Positions 27,597 to 36,078 of a DNA stretch of 64,000 bases are shown here, in pieces. This DNA is from Aquimarina algiphila (lineage in GTDB: Bacteria; Bacteroidota; Bacteroidia; Flavobacteriales; Flavobacteriaceae): positions 1 through 64,000 of the forward strand of contig NZ_VLNR01000037.1 of NCBI RefSeq assembly GCF_007489275.1. The letters run 5' to 3'. Positions within the stretch are counted from its first letter, which is position 1. The number at the start of each line of letters is the position of its first letter. Under the pieces are notes generated by a model. The model ran no database searches, was not told where the DNA came from, and saw only the letters and a list, made by a program, of their open reading frames with translations. A program made the translations under genes and the position numbers.

Positions 27597-28604
27597 ATGA
27601 CATATCTAAAACTTAACTCATCAGATTATAGACTTCTAGGGTTCTACTTTTTGTTAGCAAGTGTCTGGGATGCTGCTCAGTTTTATATTTTAGAAAAACC
27701 TATACTAAAATACACCGTGGACATACCACTATTTTGGATAAAAACGATACTACTCCTTATTGTTTTTAGGTATTTAATTATAGAATTATTGATTAAAAAC
27801 AAAAAATACTACTTGTTTTTTATTACTGCTTTGGGATGTGTTATTATCATAGGATTTGGCTCACTTCTTCTTCAATTTTGGTCGTCTGGCAACCCATTAA
27901 AGATATCAGAAATGACTACTAATTTAGTATTCAAAAGCTATTACAATTCTGCTGTAGATGTTGCCATACCTCTTGGTTTATTACTTGGTAAAAAATACTA
28001 CGAAAATTCTATCCAGATCAATCAAATTGCAAAGGAACAACGAGAAACAGAACTTAAAGTATTACGTTCACAATTTGATCCTCATTTTTTGTTCAATAGT
28101 CTAAATACTTTAGACGCACTTATAGATATTTCTCCAGAAAAAGCAAAAGTATACCTGTCTCGATTAGCATATTTATATCGATATCTTATACAAACCAAAG
28201 ATCAAGAAGTGGCATCTTTGGAAGAAGAAATGAAATTAGCTGAAAATTATTTCTTTCTTATTAAAACACGATTTGGACATTCCTATGAGTTTAACGTACC
28301 AGAGGTTAATCTTCCAAAAAACAAATATTTACCCACAGGAGCTTTACAAACGGTTATTGAAAATGTTGTAAAACATAACAAACCAACTAATGATCTAATT
28401 ATTACCACACAAATCACCATTAGTAAAAACGATATATTAGTTAAAAATAATACCTCAAAAAGTTCTGAAACAGATCATTATTCGGGTAATGGATTACAAA
28501 ACATAAAAAAACGATATCTTTTACTTTCTGATAAAGAAGTTACTATAAAAGAAGATGATACACATTTTACTATTCTATTGCCTCTTCTCAATTTGGAACA
28601 TTAA
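27597..28604 (+). CDS. LytS/YehU-type sensor histidine kinase
   Basis: 335 residues. The N-terminal half has four hydrophobic segments (about 13-30, 43-66, 72-95 and 117-131) without a recognised sensor domain. The kinase part starts with 'TELKVLRSQFDPHFLFNSLNTLDALI' (phospho-accepting His163), the his_kinase motif of the LytS group. It continues to 'SLEEEMKLAENYFFLIKTRFG', an N-box 'ALQTVIENVVKHN' and 'GNGLQNIKKRY'. It lies 16 bp before its LytTR partner. Such pairs often control neighbouring transport or envelope genes, here possibly the LysE exporter upstream or the esterase array downstream. Confidence 0.92.
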   Translation: MTYLKLNSSDYRLLGFYFLLASVWDAAQFYILEKPILKYTVDIPLFWIKTILLLIVFRYLIIELLIKNKKYYLFFITALGCVIIIGFGSLLLQFWSSGNPLKISEMTTNLVFKSYYNSAVDVAIPLGLLLGKKYYENSIQINQIAKEQRETELKVLRSQFDPHFLFNSLNTLDALIDISPEKAKVYLSRLAYLYRYLIQTKDQEVASLEEEMKLAENYFFLIKTRFGHSYEFNVPEVNLPKNKYLPTGALQTVIENVVKHNKPTNDLIITTQITISKNDILVKNNTSKSSETDHYSGNGLQNIKKRYLLLSDKEVTIKEDDTHFTILLPLLNLEH

Positions 28605-28620
28605 ATAATATACAACATAC

Positions 28621-29388
28621 ATGAATATTCTGATTTTAGAAGATGAGATTCCGGCTTACGAAAAACTTAAGCTATATCTTGCTGAGTATTTTGGAACTGA
28701 CTTTATGCAGGACTGGTCAAGATCTGTAGTAGAAGCAAAAGTATTGTTGTCTGAGCACCAATATGACCTCATCCTTTCAGATATTCAATTATTAGATGGT
28801 ATTGCATTTGACCTCTTTGACCATATAAATATATCCTCTCCTATTATTTTCTGCACTGCTTATGATACATTTTTATTAGATGCTTTTAAAACTAATGGGA
28901 TTGCTTACATCCTAAAACCATACTCAAAAGAAGAACTTTCTGAGGCACTTCGAAAATATGAAACACTCATTGCATTACCCAAACACTCACGATCGTTAAA
29001 TAAAGAAGTTTTTAAAGAGCTTAAAGAACTAATTACTCCCGAAAATAAGCAGTTCTTAAAACGTTTTGTTGTCAAAAAAGGAAATGGCATTAAGTTAATT
29101 GATACAGAAACAATATCCCTAATTGATGCTTGTGGTGATTTTTGTAAAATTACTGATCATAACGGAAATATCAATAGTATATCACAGACCATTGGTACTT
29201 TGAGTGATCAATTAGATCCTAAAATGTTTTTTAGAATCAATAGAAGCCAAATAATAAATATTAATCATATTAAAGTAATGGATAGTCATAGTAAAAATAG
29301 ACTACTAATCATTCTTGACGGCATAGAACAAGGAGTTATCACCAGTTCTAACACAACTCCGGCCTTCAGGAAGTGGGTGCAATTTTAG
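28621..29388 (+). CDS. LytTR-family response regulator
   Basis: 255 residues. The receiver domain (about 2-115) has acidic residues E7/D8, phospho-acceptor Asp54 in 'LILSDIQLLDG', and Lys in 'YILKPYSKEEL'. The C-terminal LytTR DNA-binding domain (about 147-250) has 'RFVVKKGNGIKLIDTETISLIDACGDFCKITDHNG', 'FFRINRSQIININHIKVMD' and 'SNTTPAFRKWV'. LytTR proteins bind imperfect direct repeats of about 9 bp with 10-13 bp gaps; no convincing pair was found by eye in the 120-bp gap before the esterase genes. It is the cognate partner of the kinase just upstream. Confidence 0.93.
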   Translation: MNILILEDEIPAYEKLKLYLAEYFGTDFMQDWSRSVVEAKVLLSEHQYDLILSDIQLLDGIAFDLFDHINISSPIIFCTAYDTFLLDAFKTNGIAYILKPYSKEELSEALRKYETLIALPKHSRSLNKEVFKELKELITPENKQFLKRFVVKKGNGIKLIDTETISLIDACGDFCKITDHNGNINSISQTIGTLSDQLDPKMFFRINRSQIININHIKVMDSHSKNRLLIILDGIEQGVITSSNTTPAFRKWVQF

Positions 29389-29508
29389 TTTATCTTTAAC
29401 GACAAAAAGAAACGCTTTACCTCTTTTTTCTCCTCATTCATCAGTATTCTATAATTAGAGTTTTGGTTACAAGCTATATTTATGATTTAGCAGGTATCAA
29501 ACATTAAG

Positions 29509-30738
29509 ATGAAAAATTATATTATCATTATTTCCTTATTATTAATATGTCGTGTTAAAGGACAACTAATTGATAATTCTAACGACATAGAAACTTTTGA
29601 AATTGAGTCAAAGTTCTTAAAAGAAACTCAAAACGTAAAAGTCGCCTTACCATATGGGTACCATAAATCAACTAAATCCTACCCTATTATCCTCATTCTT
29701 GATCATCAATTGATGTTTCCAACAATGACAGCAATAGTCAATCAACTAAGTTCTACCTCTAGAATGCCAGAATCTATAGTGGTTGCCATAACTGAAGGAA
29801 ACAAGCATCGAACGTACTATGCCCCTGATTTGTATGACAATCACAAAAAAAGAAGTTATGGATATGGTAATCATCAGGAAGAATTTAAAATGTTCCTAGA
29901 AAAAGAAGTGTTTCCAAAATTGGCTTCTACATATCGAACAGTAAATTTTAAAACCTTGATAGGGTTTTCTCCTTCTTCGGTTTTTACGTTAGACATTTTT
30001 TGCAAGCAACCTAAATTGTTTCAGGCATATATAGCAATTGCCTCGGGAAACATTATTGGCGATGGTTATGTAAAAAATAAGAATCTTATCGATGCTATCG
30101 AAAGCTCTTTGGCACATAACTCTTCTCACAACGCTTATTTATATGTTGTTTCTGGTGGTAAAGATTTGAATGATCACCCAGACATCAAAGACAATATTAC
30201 AAGTTTTAATCAAAGGTTATCTCCATTTATCACAAATAAATTTAAAGCAAAAGCAGAAATAATAGATGGCGAAGGTCATACAGATGTTTTACTCCCCGGA
30301 CTGATTAACGCAATGGATTTTATTTTCCCAAAAGAAAGATGGGTGGTTGATTATATCGATATTATTAATACCTCTGGAAATGCAAAAGAAAATATTGACC
30401 TTTTTTATAATAATCTTTCTCAAGAATATGGTTTTACGATTTATCCAAATATGAATCGATTATATAGTATGAACTGTATTAAAAACATTGGTAATCGACT
30501 TTTGAGCCAAAAAAGAATAACTGAAACAATTGAGTTGTATCGATATTGGACACAGCTTTATCCATTATCGTCTACATCACATGCCTATCTAGGTTTAGCA
30601 TTAAAAGTAGCAGGAAATAAAAAAGAATCGATAAAGTCTTATGAAAAAGCTATTAAAATTGCAAAACAAGAATCAAATCCTGAGTTGCTTACATACAAAA
30701 AGTCGCTAGAAGAATTAGAGCAGAACATTAAAAAATAA
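29509..30738 (+). CDS. Secreted esterase-like alpha/beta-hydrolase with C-terminal TPR (array member 1)
   Basis: 409 residues: a signal peptide (about 1-19), then an esterase-D/IroE-like alpha/beta-hydrolase domain ('YPIILILDHQLMFPTMTAIVNQL...MPESIVVAITEG...RTYYAPD'). The nucleophile elbow is 'IGFSPSSVF' (Ser154) and a catalytic-type His sits in 'GEGHTDV' (H257). Residues about 330-405 contain TPR-like helices ('ETIELYRYWTQLYPLSSTSHAYLGLALKVAGNKKESIKSYEKAIKIAKQ'). It is the first of three adjacent paralogues on one strand; the next starts 40 bp later. The substrate may be an ester of a siderophore, sugar or lipid; none is indicated. The array follows the LytTR pair by 120 bp. Confidence 0.87.
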   Translation: MKNYIIIISLLLICRVKGQLIDNSNDIETFEIESKFLKETQNVKVALPYGYHKSTKSYPIILILDHQLMFPTMTAIVNQLSSTSRMPESIVVAITEGNKHRTYYAPDLYDNHKKRSYGYGNHQEEFKMFLEKEVFPKLASTYRTVNFKTLIGFSPSSVFTLDIFCKQPKLFQAYIAIASGNIIGDGYVKNKNLIDAIESSLAHNSSHNAYLYVVSGGKDLNDHPDIKDNITSFNQRLSPFITNKFKAKAEIIDGEGHTDVLLPGLINAMDFIFPKERWVVDYIDIINTSGNAKENIDLFYNNLSQEYGFTIYPNMNRLYSMNCIKNIGNRLLSQKRITETIELYRYWTQLYPLSSTSHAYLGLALKVAGNKKESIKSYEKAIKIAKQESNPELLTYKKSLEELEQNIKK

Positions 30739-30778
30739 TATATATCATTTAACATCACAATCAAGAATTCATCACATT

Positions 30779-32062
30779 ATGAAAACGAATAGTCTCTTTA
30801 TAATCATCACTCTTCTATTAGCATCTGTTTTTTCTGGAAGAGCTCAACAAGCTAATAACTCATCATTAACACAAATCTCTACTGCACCTATTTCGCATGC
30901 TGAAAAAATTACTTTTCATTCTAAAATTCTTAATGAGAAGAGAGTAATGAACATATATCTCCCAGAAAGTTTTCATGACGCTTCTGAAGATCATACATAC
31001 CCAATAATCATGATAAGTGGTTCTCACGGGGTTAAGTTTTTTCAAATGATATCTGGTGTTGTAAAACATCTTAGTTCTGTCACTCGTATGCCTGAAGCCA
31101 TCGTTATTAGTTTTGATGAAGAAAAACATTATGCCCCAAATGTGTATACTAATGGTATGTGGGGAAGCACAGAAGAACTAGAATTCAATGCAGACCCTGA
31201 TCAATTTGTAAAACATCTTAAAGAAGAGTTATTTCCTTATTTAAAAAAACAGTATCGTGCTAATGGCTACAGAATGATTATTGGCGTATCAGGAAGTAGT
31301 GTTTTTCCTTTACATACGTTTGCAAAAGAACCTGATCTGTTTCGGGCACATATTACTGTTGCTTCTGCAGATATGATTGGCATGGGATATCGACCCAATA
31401 CCACATTTATAGATGCCTTTGAAGAAAGTTTTATTAAAAACCCTAATCGCAAAGGACAATTATATCTTGGGATAGCATCATCAGATCTTAAAGGCAAAAA
31501 GCAGCAATACCAAAACAATCTTGATGAGTTAAAAAAACGTCTGGCTCCGTTTCAATCCAAAAATCTAATGTTAAAGGTAGAAACCATACCCAACGAAGAA
31601 CATTATGATTGTATTATAAAAGCGATGCTATCTTCAATAGAAATGATTTTTCCAATAGAAGAATGGTCTCCAAAATTCAGAGATATCATAAAACAACCAG
31701 GAAATGCCTTAGAAAATATAGATGCTTTTCACCAAAAACTTTCCACCATGTATGGTTTTCCTATTCTTCCGAAAGCAGAAAGGTGGAATAGTGTAAATTC
31801 TCTGCGATTCATAGGAGGAAAATTATTAAAAGATGGAAGAATTAAGGAATCTATAGAAGTTTTTAAAAGAAGAGTAGAATATCGTCCTAAGTCCCCATGG
31901 GCATATAATAGCTTATCAGAAGCATTAGAAAAAGATAATCAACTCAAAGCCGCAATAGAAGCACAACAAAAAGCTGTTGAATTAGCCAAAGAGTATGACA
32001 ACCAATATGTATCTGAATATCAAAAACAATTATCCAAACTTAAAGATAAACTAGAAAAATAA
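30779..32062 (+). CDS. Secreted esterase-like alpha/beta-hydrolase with C-terminal TPR (array member 2)
   Basis: 427 residues with a signal peptide (about 1-22, 'SVFSGRAQ'). The hydrolase domain has the elbow 'IIGVSGSSVFPLHTF' (Ser171), His275 in 'PNEEHYDCI', and the same 'MPEAIVISFDEEKHYAPNVY' strand as member 1. The tail has 'ESIEVFKRRVEYRPKSPWAYNSLSEALEKDNQLKAAIEAQQKAVELAKEY', one or two TPR units. It shares the shape and order of member 1 and is clearly its paralogue. It lies 40 bp after member 1 and 5 bp before member 3, so the three are almost certainly one operon. The product is expected to be periplasmic or exported. Confidence 0.87.
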   Translation: MKTNSLFIIITLLLASVFSGRAQQANNSSLTQISTAPISHAEKITFHSKILNEKRVMNIYLPESFHDASEDHTYPIIMISGSHGVKFFQMISGVVKHLSSVTRMPEAIVISFDEEKHYAPNVYTNGMWGSTEELEFNADPDQFVKHLKEELFPYLKKQYRANGYRMIIGVSGSSVFPLHTFAKEPDLFRAHITVASADMIGMGYRPNTTFIDAFEESFIKNPNRKGQLYLGIASSDLKGKKQQYQNNLDELKKRLAPFQSKNLMLKVETIPNEEHYDCIIKAMLSSIEMIFPIEEWSPKFRDIIKQPGNALENIDAFHQKLSTMYGFPILPKAERWNSVNSLRFIGGKLLKDGRIKESIEVFKRRVEYRPKSPWAYNSLSEALEKDNQLKAAIEAQQKAVELAKEYDNQYVSEYQKQLSKLKDKLEK

Positions 32063-32067
32063 AATTT

Positions 32068-33342
32068 ATGAATATCAAAACCATTTTCCTATTTCTATTT
32101 CTACATGGTTTTGCCCATTATACTGCGTATACACAAATTAAAACGACAGAGAATATTGTTGGGAAAAACGTAATTATCAATTCTTCAATTCTAAAAGAAG
32201 AAAGAACAATACAAATCTTTCTACCTGATACTTACAAAGATTCTTCAAAAAAATATCCAGTTATTTATGTATTAGATGGACAACGGCTTTTCCTTCATAC
32301 GGTAAGTTTATTGCACTCATTTAAACAATTTAAACTCACTCCAGAGTTTATCGTAGTAGGTATAAGTAACTCATACCCCCAACGATTTGGTCATTTTAGC
32401 TCGGGTACAAAGCCTTTTTTTAATTTCCTTTCTACAGAAGTTATCCCATACCTAGATAAAGAATATAGAACTTCTAGCGAACGCCTATTATTTGGATGGG
32501 AATATGCAGGAGGTTTTGCCATCGAAGCAATGATTAAAAAACCTGAATTGTTTAATGGCTACTTGGCTGCCAGTCCTTTTCCAATACATGACCCTGGCCT
32601 TCCGATATCTGCAAATCGAATGAAGTCATTAGATAGTATACTTAGAGTAAAAAAGAAGTTTGATACTTTTTTATTTTTCTCATCTAGCAACAATGAAGGT
32701 GTGGTTACCGAAGGTACTGAATATCTTAAAAAGAAATTAGAATCTGAAGCTCCAATAACATTACGTTGGGAATATATTTATCTACAAAATGAAGAACATC
32801 GTTCTACCTCGTATCACACTTTATATCATGGATTAAAACGCTATTATCATTACTATCCAGAACTCCAGTTTAATTCTTTAAAAGAGTATGAGTCCTCTGG
32901 AGGAATGGATAATATTATTACGTACTACAAAAAAAGAGCAAAAAAATTTGATTTTCCTGAAGGAATTGCACGAGGCACCATGTGGAATCTTGTTAAAAAG
33001 GCTTCAGATGAAGATGATTATACGGCATTTAACACATTCATAAACCAATTTAAATCAAAAGGGTTTCTAGAAAAATTAAGAACAAACTGGGGATGTGTAT
33101 TTGCAGAATTTTACCTCAAACATAATCAACCCAAGAAAGCCGAAGAGCTATATCTGTTTTTTAGTACTAAGTTTCCCGAATTGGCAAGACCCATTAATGG
33201 ATTGGGAGATGTCTATCTAACTTTAAAAAATAAAGACAAAGCAAGAGCGTACTACAAACAAGCAATCACCCTTGCAAAGAAAAATTCTGACTGGAGATTA
33301 GAAGAATATGAAAAAGATTTATCTGGTTTAAAAAACAACTGA
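32068..33342 (+). CDS. Esterase-like/TPR paralogue with Glu at the nucleophile position (array member 3)
   Basis: 424 residues with a signal peptide (about 1-22). The fold is that of members 1 and 2 ('YPVIYVLDGQRLFLHTVSLLHSF', 'TPEFIVVGISN', 'TEVIPYLDKEYRT'). At the nucleophile elbow, however, it reads 'LLFGWEYAGGFAIEAM': Glu145 replaces the Ser of G-x-S-x-G. The candidate His is kept in 'NEEHRST' (H244). The TPR tail is intact ('KAEELYLFFSTKFPELARPINGLGDVYLTLKNKDKARAYYKQAITLAKK'). The frame is clean over its full length, so the change is not decay by frameshift. It may be a binding or regulatory pseudo-enzyme, or use different chemistry. It is only 5 bp downstream of member 2. Confidence 0.85.
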   Translation: MNIKTIFLFLFLHGFAHYTAYTQIKTTENIVGKNVIINSSILKEERTIQIFLPDTYKDSSKKYPVIYVLDGQRLFLHTVSLLHSFKQFKLTPEFIVVGISNSYPQRFGHFSSGTKPFFNFLSTEVIPYLDKEYRTSSERLLFGWEYAGGFAIEAMIKKPELFNGYLAASPFPIHDPGLPISANRMKSLDSILRVKKKFDTFLFFSSSNNEGVVTEGTEYLKKKLESEAPITLRWEYIYLQNEEHRSTSYHTLYHGLKRYYHYYPELQFNSLKEYESSGGMDNIITYYKKRAKKFDFPEGIARGTMWNLVKKASDEDDYTAFNTFINQFKSKGFLEKLRTNWGCVFAEFYLKHNQPKKAEELYLFFSTKFPELARPINGLGDVYLTLKNKDKARAYYKQAITLAKKNSDWRLEEYEKDLSGLKNN

Positions 33343-33490
33343 TATTGATCATTACCATTTTGCTTAATACCGATTAATCTTATTATTTTCATTAGGTAAC
33401 TATATTATGTACGACTAAAAGCCATATTGGATTAAAATATCACTTTTACATATCTTTAATCCTTGGGTTCATCATTAATAATACAAACTC

Positions 33491-34381
33491 ATGCAAATAG
33501 TACAACCTGATTTTTCTCGTTTTGAATCAATTGAAGATTTTCCTTATAAAGAGAATTTTATACGTTTTGATAATTTACAAATGCATTATATTGATGAAGG
33601 GCAAGGTGAAACTATTCTGGCACTTCATGGAGAACCTACCTGGTCTTATCTTTATAGAAAGTTTATACCCATTTTAAAAAACTATCGATTTATTGCTCCA
33701 GATCTTATTGGATTTGGGAAGTCTGATAAAATTGTTGGTTATAAAAACTATAGCTTCGATCTTCATTTTAAATCTCTTGAAAATCTAATTCAGAAACTAG
33801 ACCTTAATGATATTACATTAGTAGTGCAAGATTGGGGAGGGATATTAGGGTTATCTCTTCTGGCAGAATATCCAGAAAAATTTAAAAGAGTTGTTATACT
33901 AAATACTTTTTTACCAGTAGGTAAAAAGATGTCTTTCTTTTTTAAAATCTGGAGAGCATATGCAAAATATCATCCATCACTGTCTATACCGAGTATTCTT
34001 AAACATGGTTCATATCAAAAATTATCTCAAGAAGTGCTTCAAGCCTATAACGCTCCCTTCCCGAATAAGAAACATAAAGGAGGAGCAGTAGCTTTTCCTT
34101 TACTGGTTCCTGCTAATGTTAATGATCCCGCGGTTAAACCTATACAAAAAGCGAGAGATGTACTTTCTAAATGGCAAAAACCTGCATTAGTATTGTTTTC
34201 TGATAAGGATAAAATCCTGGGAGGACTTGAGAAATTCTTTTATCGATTAATCCCTTCTAGCGCAGAACAACAAAAAATTATAATCAAAAATGCAGGGCAT
34301 TTTTTACAAGAAGAAAAAGGAGAAGAAATAGCACAATACATAGATCAGTTCATGAAAGATGAGCTAAAAATTATAACTTAA
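33491..34381 (+). CDS. Haloalkane dehalogenase-like alpha/beta-hydrolase
   Basis: 296 residues resembling DhlA-type (subfamily I) haloalkane dehalogenases, which hydrolyse carbon-halogen bonds to alcohols in the cytosol. Seen: 'LHGEPTWSYLYRKFIP' (46-60), nucleophile Asp114 followed by halide-binding Trp115 in 'LVVQDWGGILGL', the acid in 'FSDKDKILGG' (Asp240) and base His270 in 'NAGHFLQEE'. An Asp rather than Ser nucleophile separates it from esterases. The second halide-stabilising Trp is not obvious; W154 or W228 could be considered. No signal peptide. It follows the esterase array by 148 bp and may be separately transcribed. The true substrate is untested, and epoxide or other ester hydrolysis is less likely. 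Confidence 0.85.
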   Translation: MQIVQPDFSRFESIEDFPYKENFIRFDNLQMHYIDEGQGETILALHGEPTWSYLYRKFIPILKNYRFIAPDLIGFGKSDKIVGYKNYSFDLHFKSLENLIQKLDLNDITLVVQDWGGILGLSLLAEYPEKFKRVVILNTFLPVGKKMSFFFKIWRAYAKYHPSLSIPSILKHGSYQKLSQEVLQAYNAPFPNKKHKGGAVAFPLLVPANVNDPAVKPIQKARDVLSKWQKPALVLFSDKDKILGGLEKFFYRLIPSSAEQQKIIIKNAGHFLQEEKGEEIAQYIDQFMKDELKIIT

Positions 34382-34709
34382 ATGATCACCAACCTACCTT
34401 TATATTCCTAATTAAAATCAAATTGTTGTACTCCTAAATTGCTATATAATTTGATTATAAGTCATACTAAACTGCACCTATTTTAGCACTTAACTCATTT
34501 TTGATGATGGTTTTAAGTAGAAAATCTAGCATTTTTAGGGAAAAGAAAAAGTCAAAATAAGCTCATCAAAAAAGACTTGTAAAATTCTTATTTTCAAGCA
34601 CTTAAACTTCTTTTTTTTATTTCTTAAAAACAACCATTGTGCATTTCAAAAATAACGAAATGGTTTTCTCATACAATAGGATGAAATATTTTTTTATGAG
34701 AATATGATA

Positions 34710-34717
34710 TAGTTTTG
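34710..34717 (+). promoter_or_regulatory. -7 box upstream of the two tiny ORFs
   Basis: TAGTTTTG matches TAnnTTTG exactly and lies about 50 bp before the first small ATG. No TTG was found at the -33 position, so it is supported by one half only. Confidence 0.4.
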
Positions 34718-34767
34718 TTTCATTAATTAATAATAGCTAAAATCATAAACTATAAAAAAGAAATACT

Positions 34768-34866
34768 ATGAACTCATTTAAAACTAAATTCAGGTTTAAT
34801 TTAAAAGCTATCATGGATATATTGTCAGAGCTTCCTAAAGCTTGTAGTCATGCTATTCATAGATAA
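34768..34866 (+). CDS. Putative 32-residue basic peptide
   Basis: This short frame encodes MNSFKTKFRFNLKAIMDILS followed by ELPKACSHAIHR. It is basic at both ends with an amphipathic centre ('LKAIMDILSELPKA'). An A-rich leader (AAAAAAGAAATACT) typical of flavobacterial translation starts precedes the ATG. The next tiny ORF starts 27 bp later. No family is recognised. Support comes from the promoter-like box, start context, lack of other content in the gap and presence of a tandem partner. It could be a spurious ORF. Confidence 0.4.
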   Translation: MNSFKTKFRFNLKAIMDILSELPKACSHAIHR

Positions 34867-34893
34867 CTACACACTTTATTAAAATTTTCAATT

Positions 34894-34992
34894 ATGGATA
34901 CCAAAATAAAATTGAATTATATGTTTCTGGCAAGCTTTTGCCTATTATGCAGTATCGCTTCATTAATAACAATAGTAGTATTAATACTATAA
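34894..34992 (+). CDS. Putative 32-residue single-pass membrane peptide
   Basis: The frame gives MDTKIKLNYMFLASFCLLCS then IASLITIVVLIL: a short Lys-containing head followed by one continuous hydrophobic helix reaching the C-terminus. This is the layout of small bacterial membrane proteins and of some type I toxins. It follows the first tiny ORF by 27 bp and ends 38 bp before a strong hairpin. No family is recognised; function unknown. Confidence 0.4.
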   Translation: MDTKIKLNYMFLASFCLLCSIASLITIVVLIL

Positions 34993-35030
34993 TATACCAT
35001 CATTTTACATCATAGAATTTGGGTCAAAAA

Positions 35031-35059
35031 ACCCCTAAAGTTTTTTAATCTTTAGGGGT
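35031..35059 (-). terminator. Terminator of fabD (also ends the small-ORF region)
   Basis: A perfect 10-bp stem (35031-35040 with 35050-35059) is followed on the minus strand by a T6 run (A6 at 35025-35030 on the plus strand). It lies 42 bp past the fabD stop and faces the small ORFs on the other side, so it probably works both ways. Confidence 0.8.
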
Positions 35060-35101
35060 AAAATATTATGACAATAAACTTATCCTAAGTTGAATATTAT
35101 T

Positions 35102-35983
35102 TTAAACTGAAGCTGAAATCGTTTCCATAGAACGATCTATTTTCTTCACTAATCCAGATAATACTTTTCCTGGTCCAACTTCTGTAAAAACTGTTGCTCC
35201 TTCTTCAATCATATTTTGCACACTTTGAGTCCATTTTACTGGAGCAGTAAGTTGAGCAATTAAATTCTTTTTAATTTCAGAAGGATCTGTAACCGCTTTT
35301 GTAGTTACATTCTGGTACACCGGGCAGTTTGGAGTACTAAAAGTAGTAGCCTCTATTGCTGCGGCCAATTCTTCTCTTGCAGGCTCCATCAAGGGTGAGT
35401 GAAATGCTCCACCAACAGGTAATACCAATGCTCTTCGAGCTCCTTTTTCTTTTAGTACTTCACAAGCTTTATTGATCGCTTCAACTTCACCCGAAATCAC
35501 TAATTGTCCTGGACAATTATAATTTGCTGCTACTACTACTCCATCAATTTCGGCACAAGTTTCTTCAACAACCTCATCCTCTAACCCTAAAACAGCTGCC
35601 ATTGTAGATGGTTTTAATTCACATGCTTTTTGCATTGCCATCGCACGTTTGGATACTAATTGTAGTGCATCTTCAAAAGTAAGAGTTCCATTTGCAACTA
35701 AGGCAGAAAATTCTCCTAATGAATGTCCTGCAACCATATCTGGTTTAAAACTATCTCCTAATACTTTACTTAAAATAACAGAATGTAAAAAAATAGCTGG
35801 TTGAGTAACTTTGGTTTGCTTTAGCTCATCTGCAGAACCTTCGAACATGATTTTAGTAATTTCAAAACCTAAAATATCATTGGCTTTATGAAAAAGTTCT
35901 TTGGCAATTTTTGAGTTTTCGTATAGATCAAGACCCATTCCTGAAAATTGGGCACCTTGACCTGGAAATACATATGCATTCAT
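35102..35983 (-). CDS. fabD: Malonyl-CoA:ACP transacylase
   Basis: The 293-residue cytosolic enzyme loads malonate from CoA onto acyl carrier protein for fatty-acid chain extension. Seen: 'YVFPGQGAQFSGMG' at the N-terminus, nucleophile Ser88 in 'VAGHSLGEFSALVANG', catalytic His195 in 'VGGAFHSPLM', and the C-terminal 'FTEVGPGKVLSGLVKKI'. The length is standard. It stands alone and not within a fab cluster. A -7-like box lies upstream at 36010-36017 and a strong terminator lies downstream. Confidence 0.97.
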   Translation of the reverse strand: MNAYVFPGQGAQFSGMGLDLYENSKIAKELFHKANDILGFEITKIMFEGSADELKQTKVTQPAIFLHSVILSKVLGDSFKPDMVAGHSLGEFSALVANGTLTFEDALQLVSKRAMAMQKACELKPSTMAAVLGLEDEVVEETCAEIDGVVVAANYNCPGQLVISGEVEAINKACEVLKEKGARRALVLPVGGAFHSPLMEPAREELAAAIEATTFSTPNCPVYQNVTTKAVTDPSEIKKNLIAQLTAPVKWTQSVQNMIEEGATVFTEVGPGKVLSGLVKKIDRSMETISASV

Positions 35984-36009
35984 ATGAAATTGTGTGTTTA
36001 AAATTTTGA

Positions 36010-36017
36010 CAAAAGTA
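36010..36017 (-). promoter_or_regulatory. -7 box of fabD
   Basis: Read on the minus strand this is TACTTTTG, an exact TAnnTTTG match 27 bp before the fabD ATG. A clear TTG -33 partner is not seen. Confidence 0.4.
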
Positions 36018-36078
36018 AGGATTAAAAGTCATAAATGGTTAAAGATATAAAGTCTCTAAACAACATAGGTTTTCTATT

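Larger units (their letters stand above)
34382..35101. other. 720-bp gap containing two tiny ORFs and a terminator
   Basis: The first 320 bp show only AT-rich DNA with T- and A-tracts. A -7-like box (TAGTTTTG, 34710-34717), two 32-codon frames (34768-34866 and 34894-34992) and a strong hairpin (35031-35059) fill the rest; each is listed separately. No RNA gene family was recognised. Confidence 0.5.
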
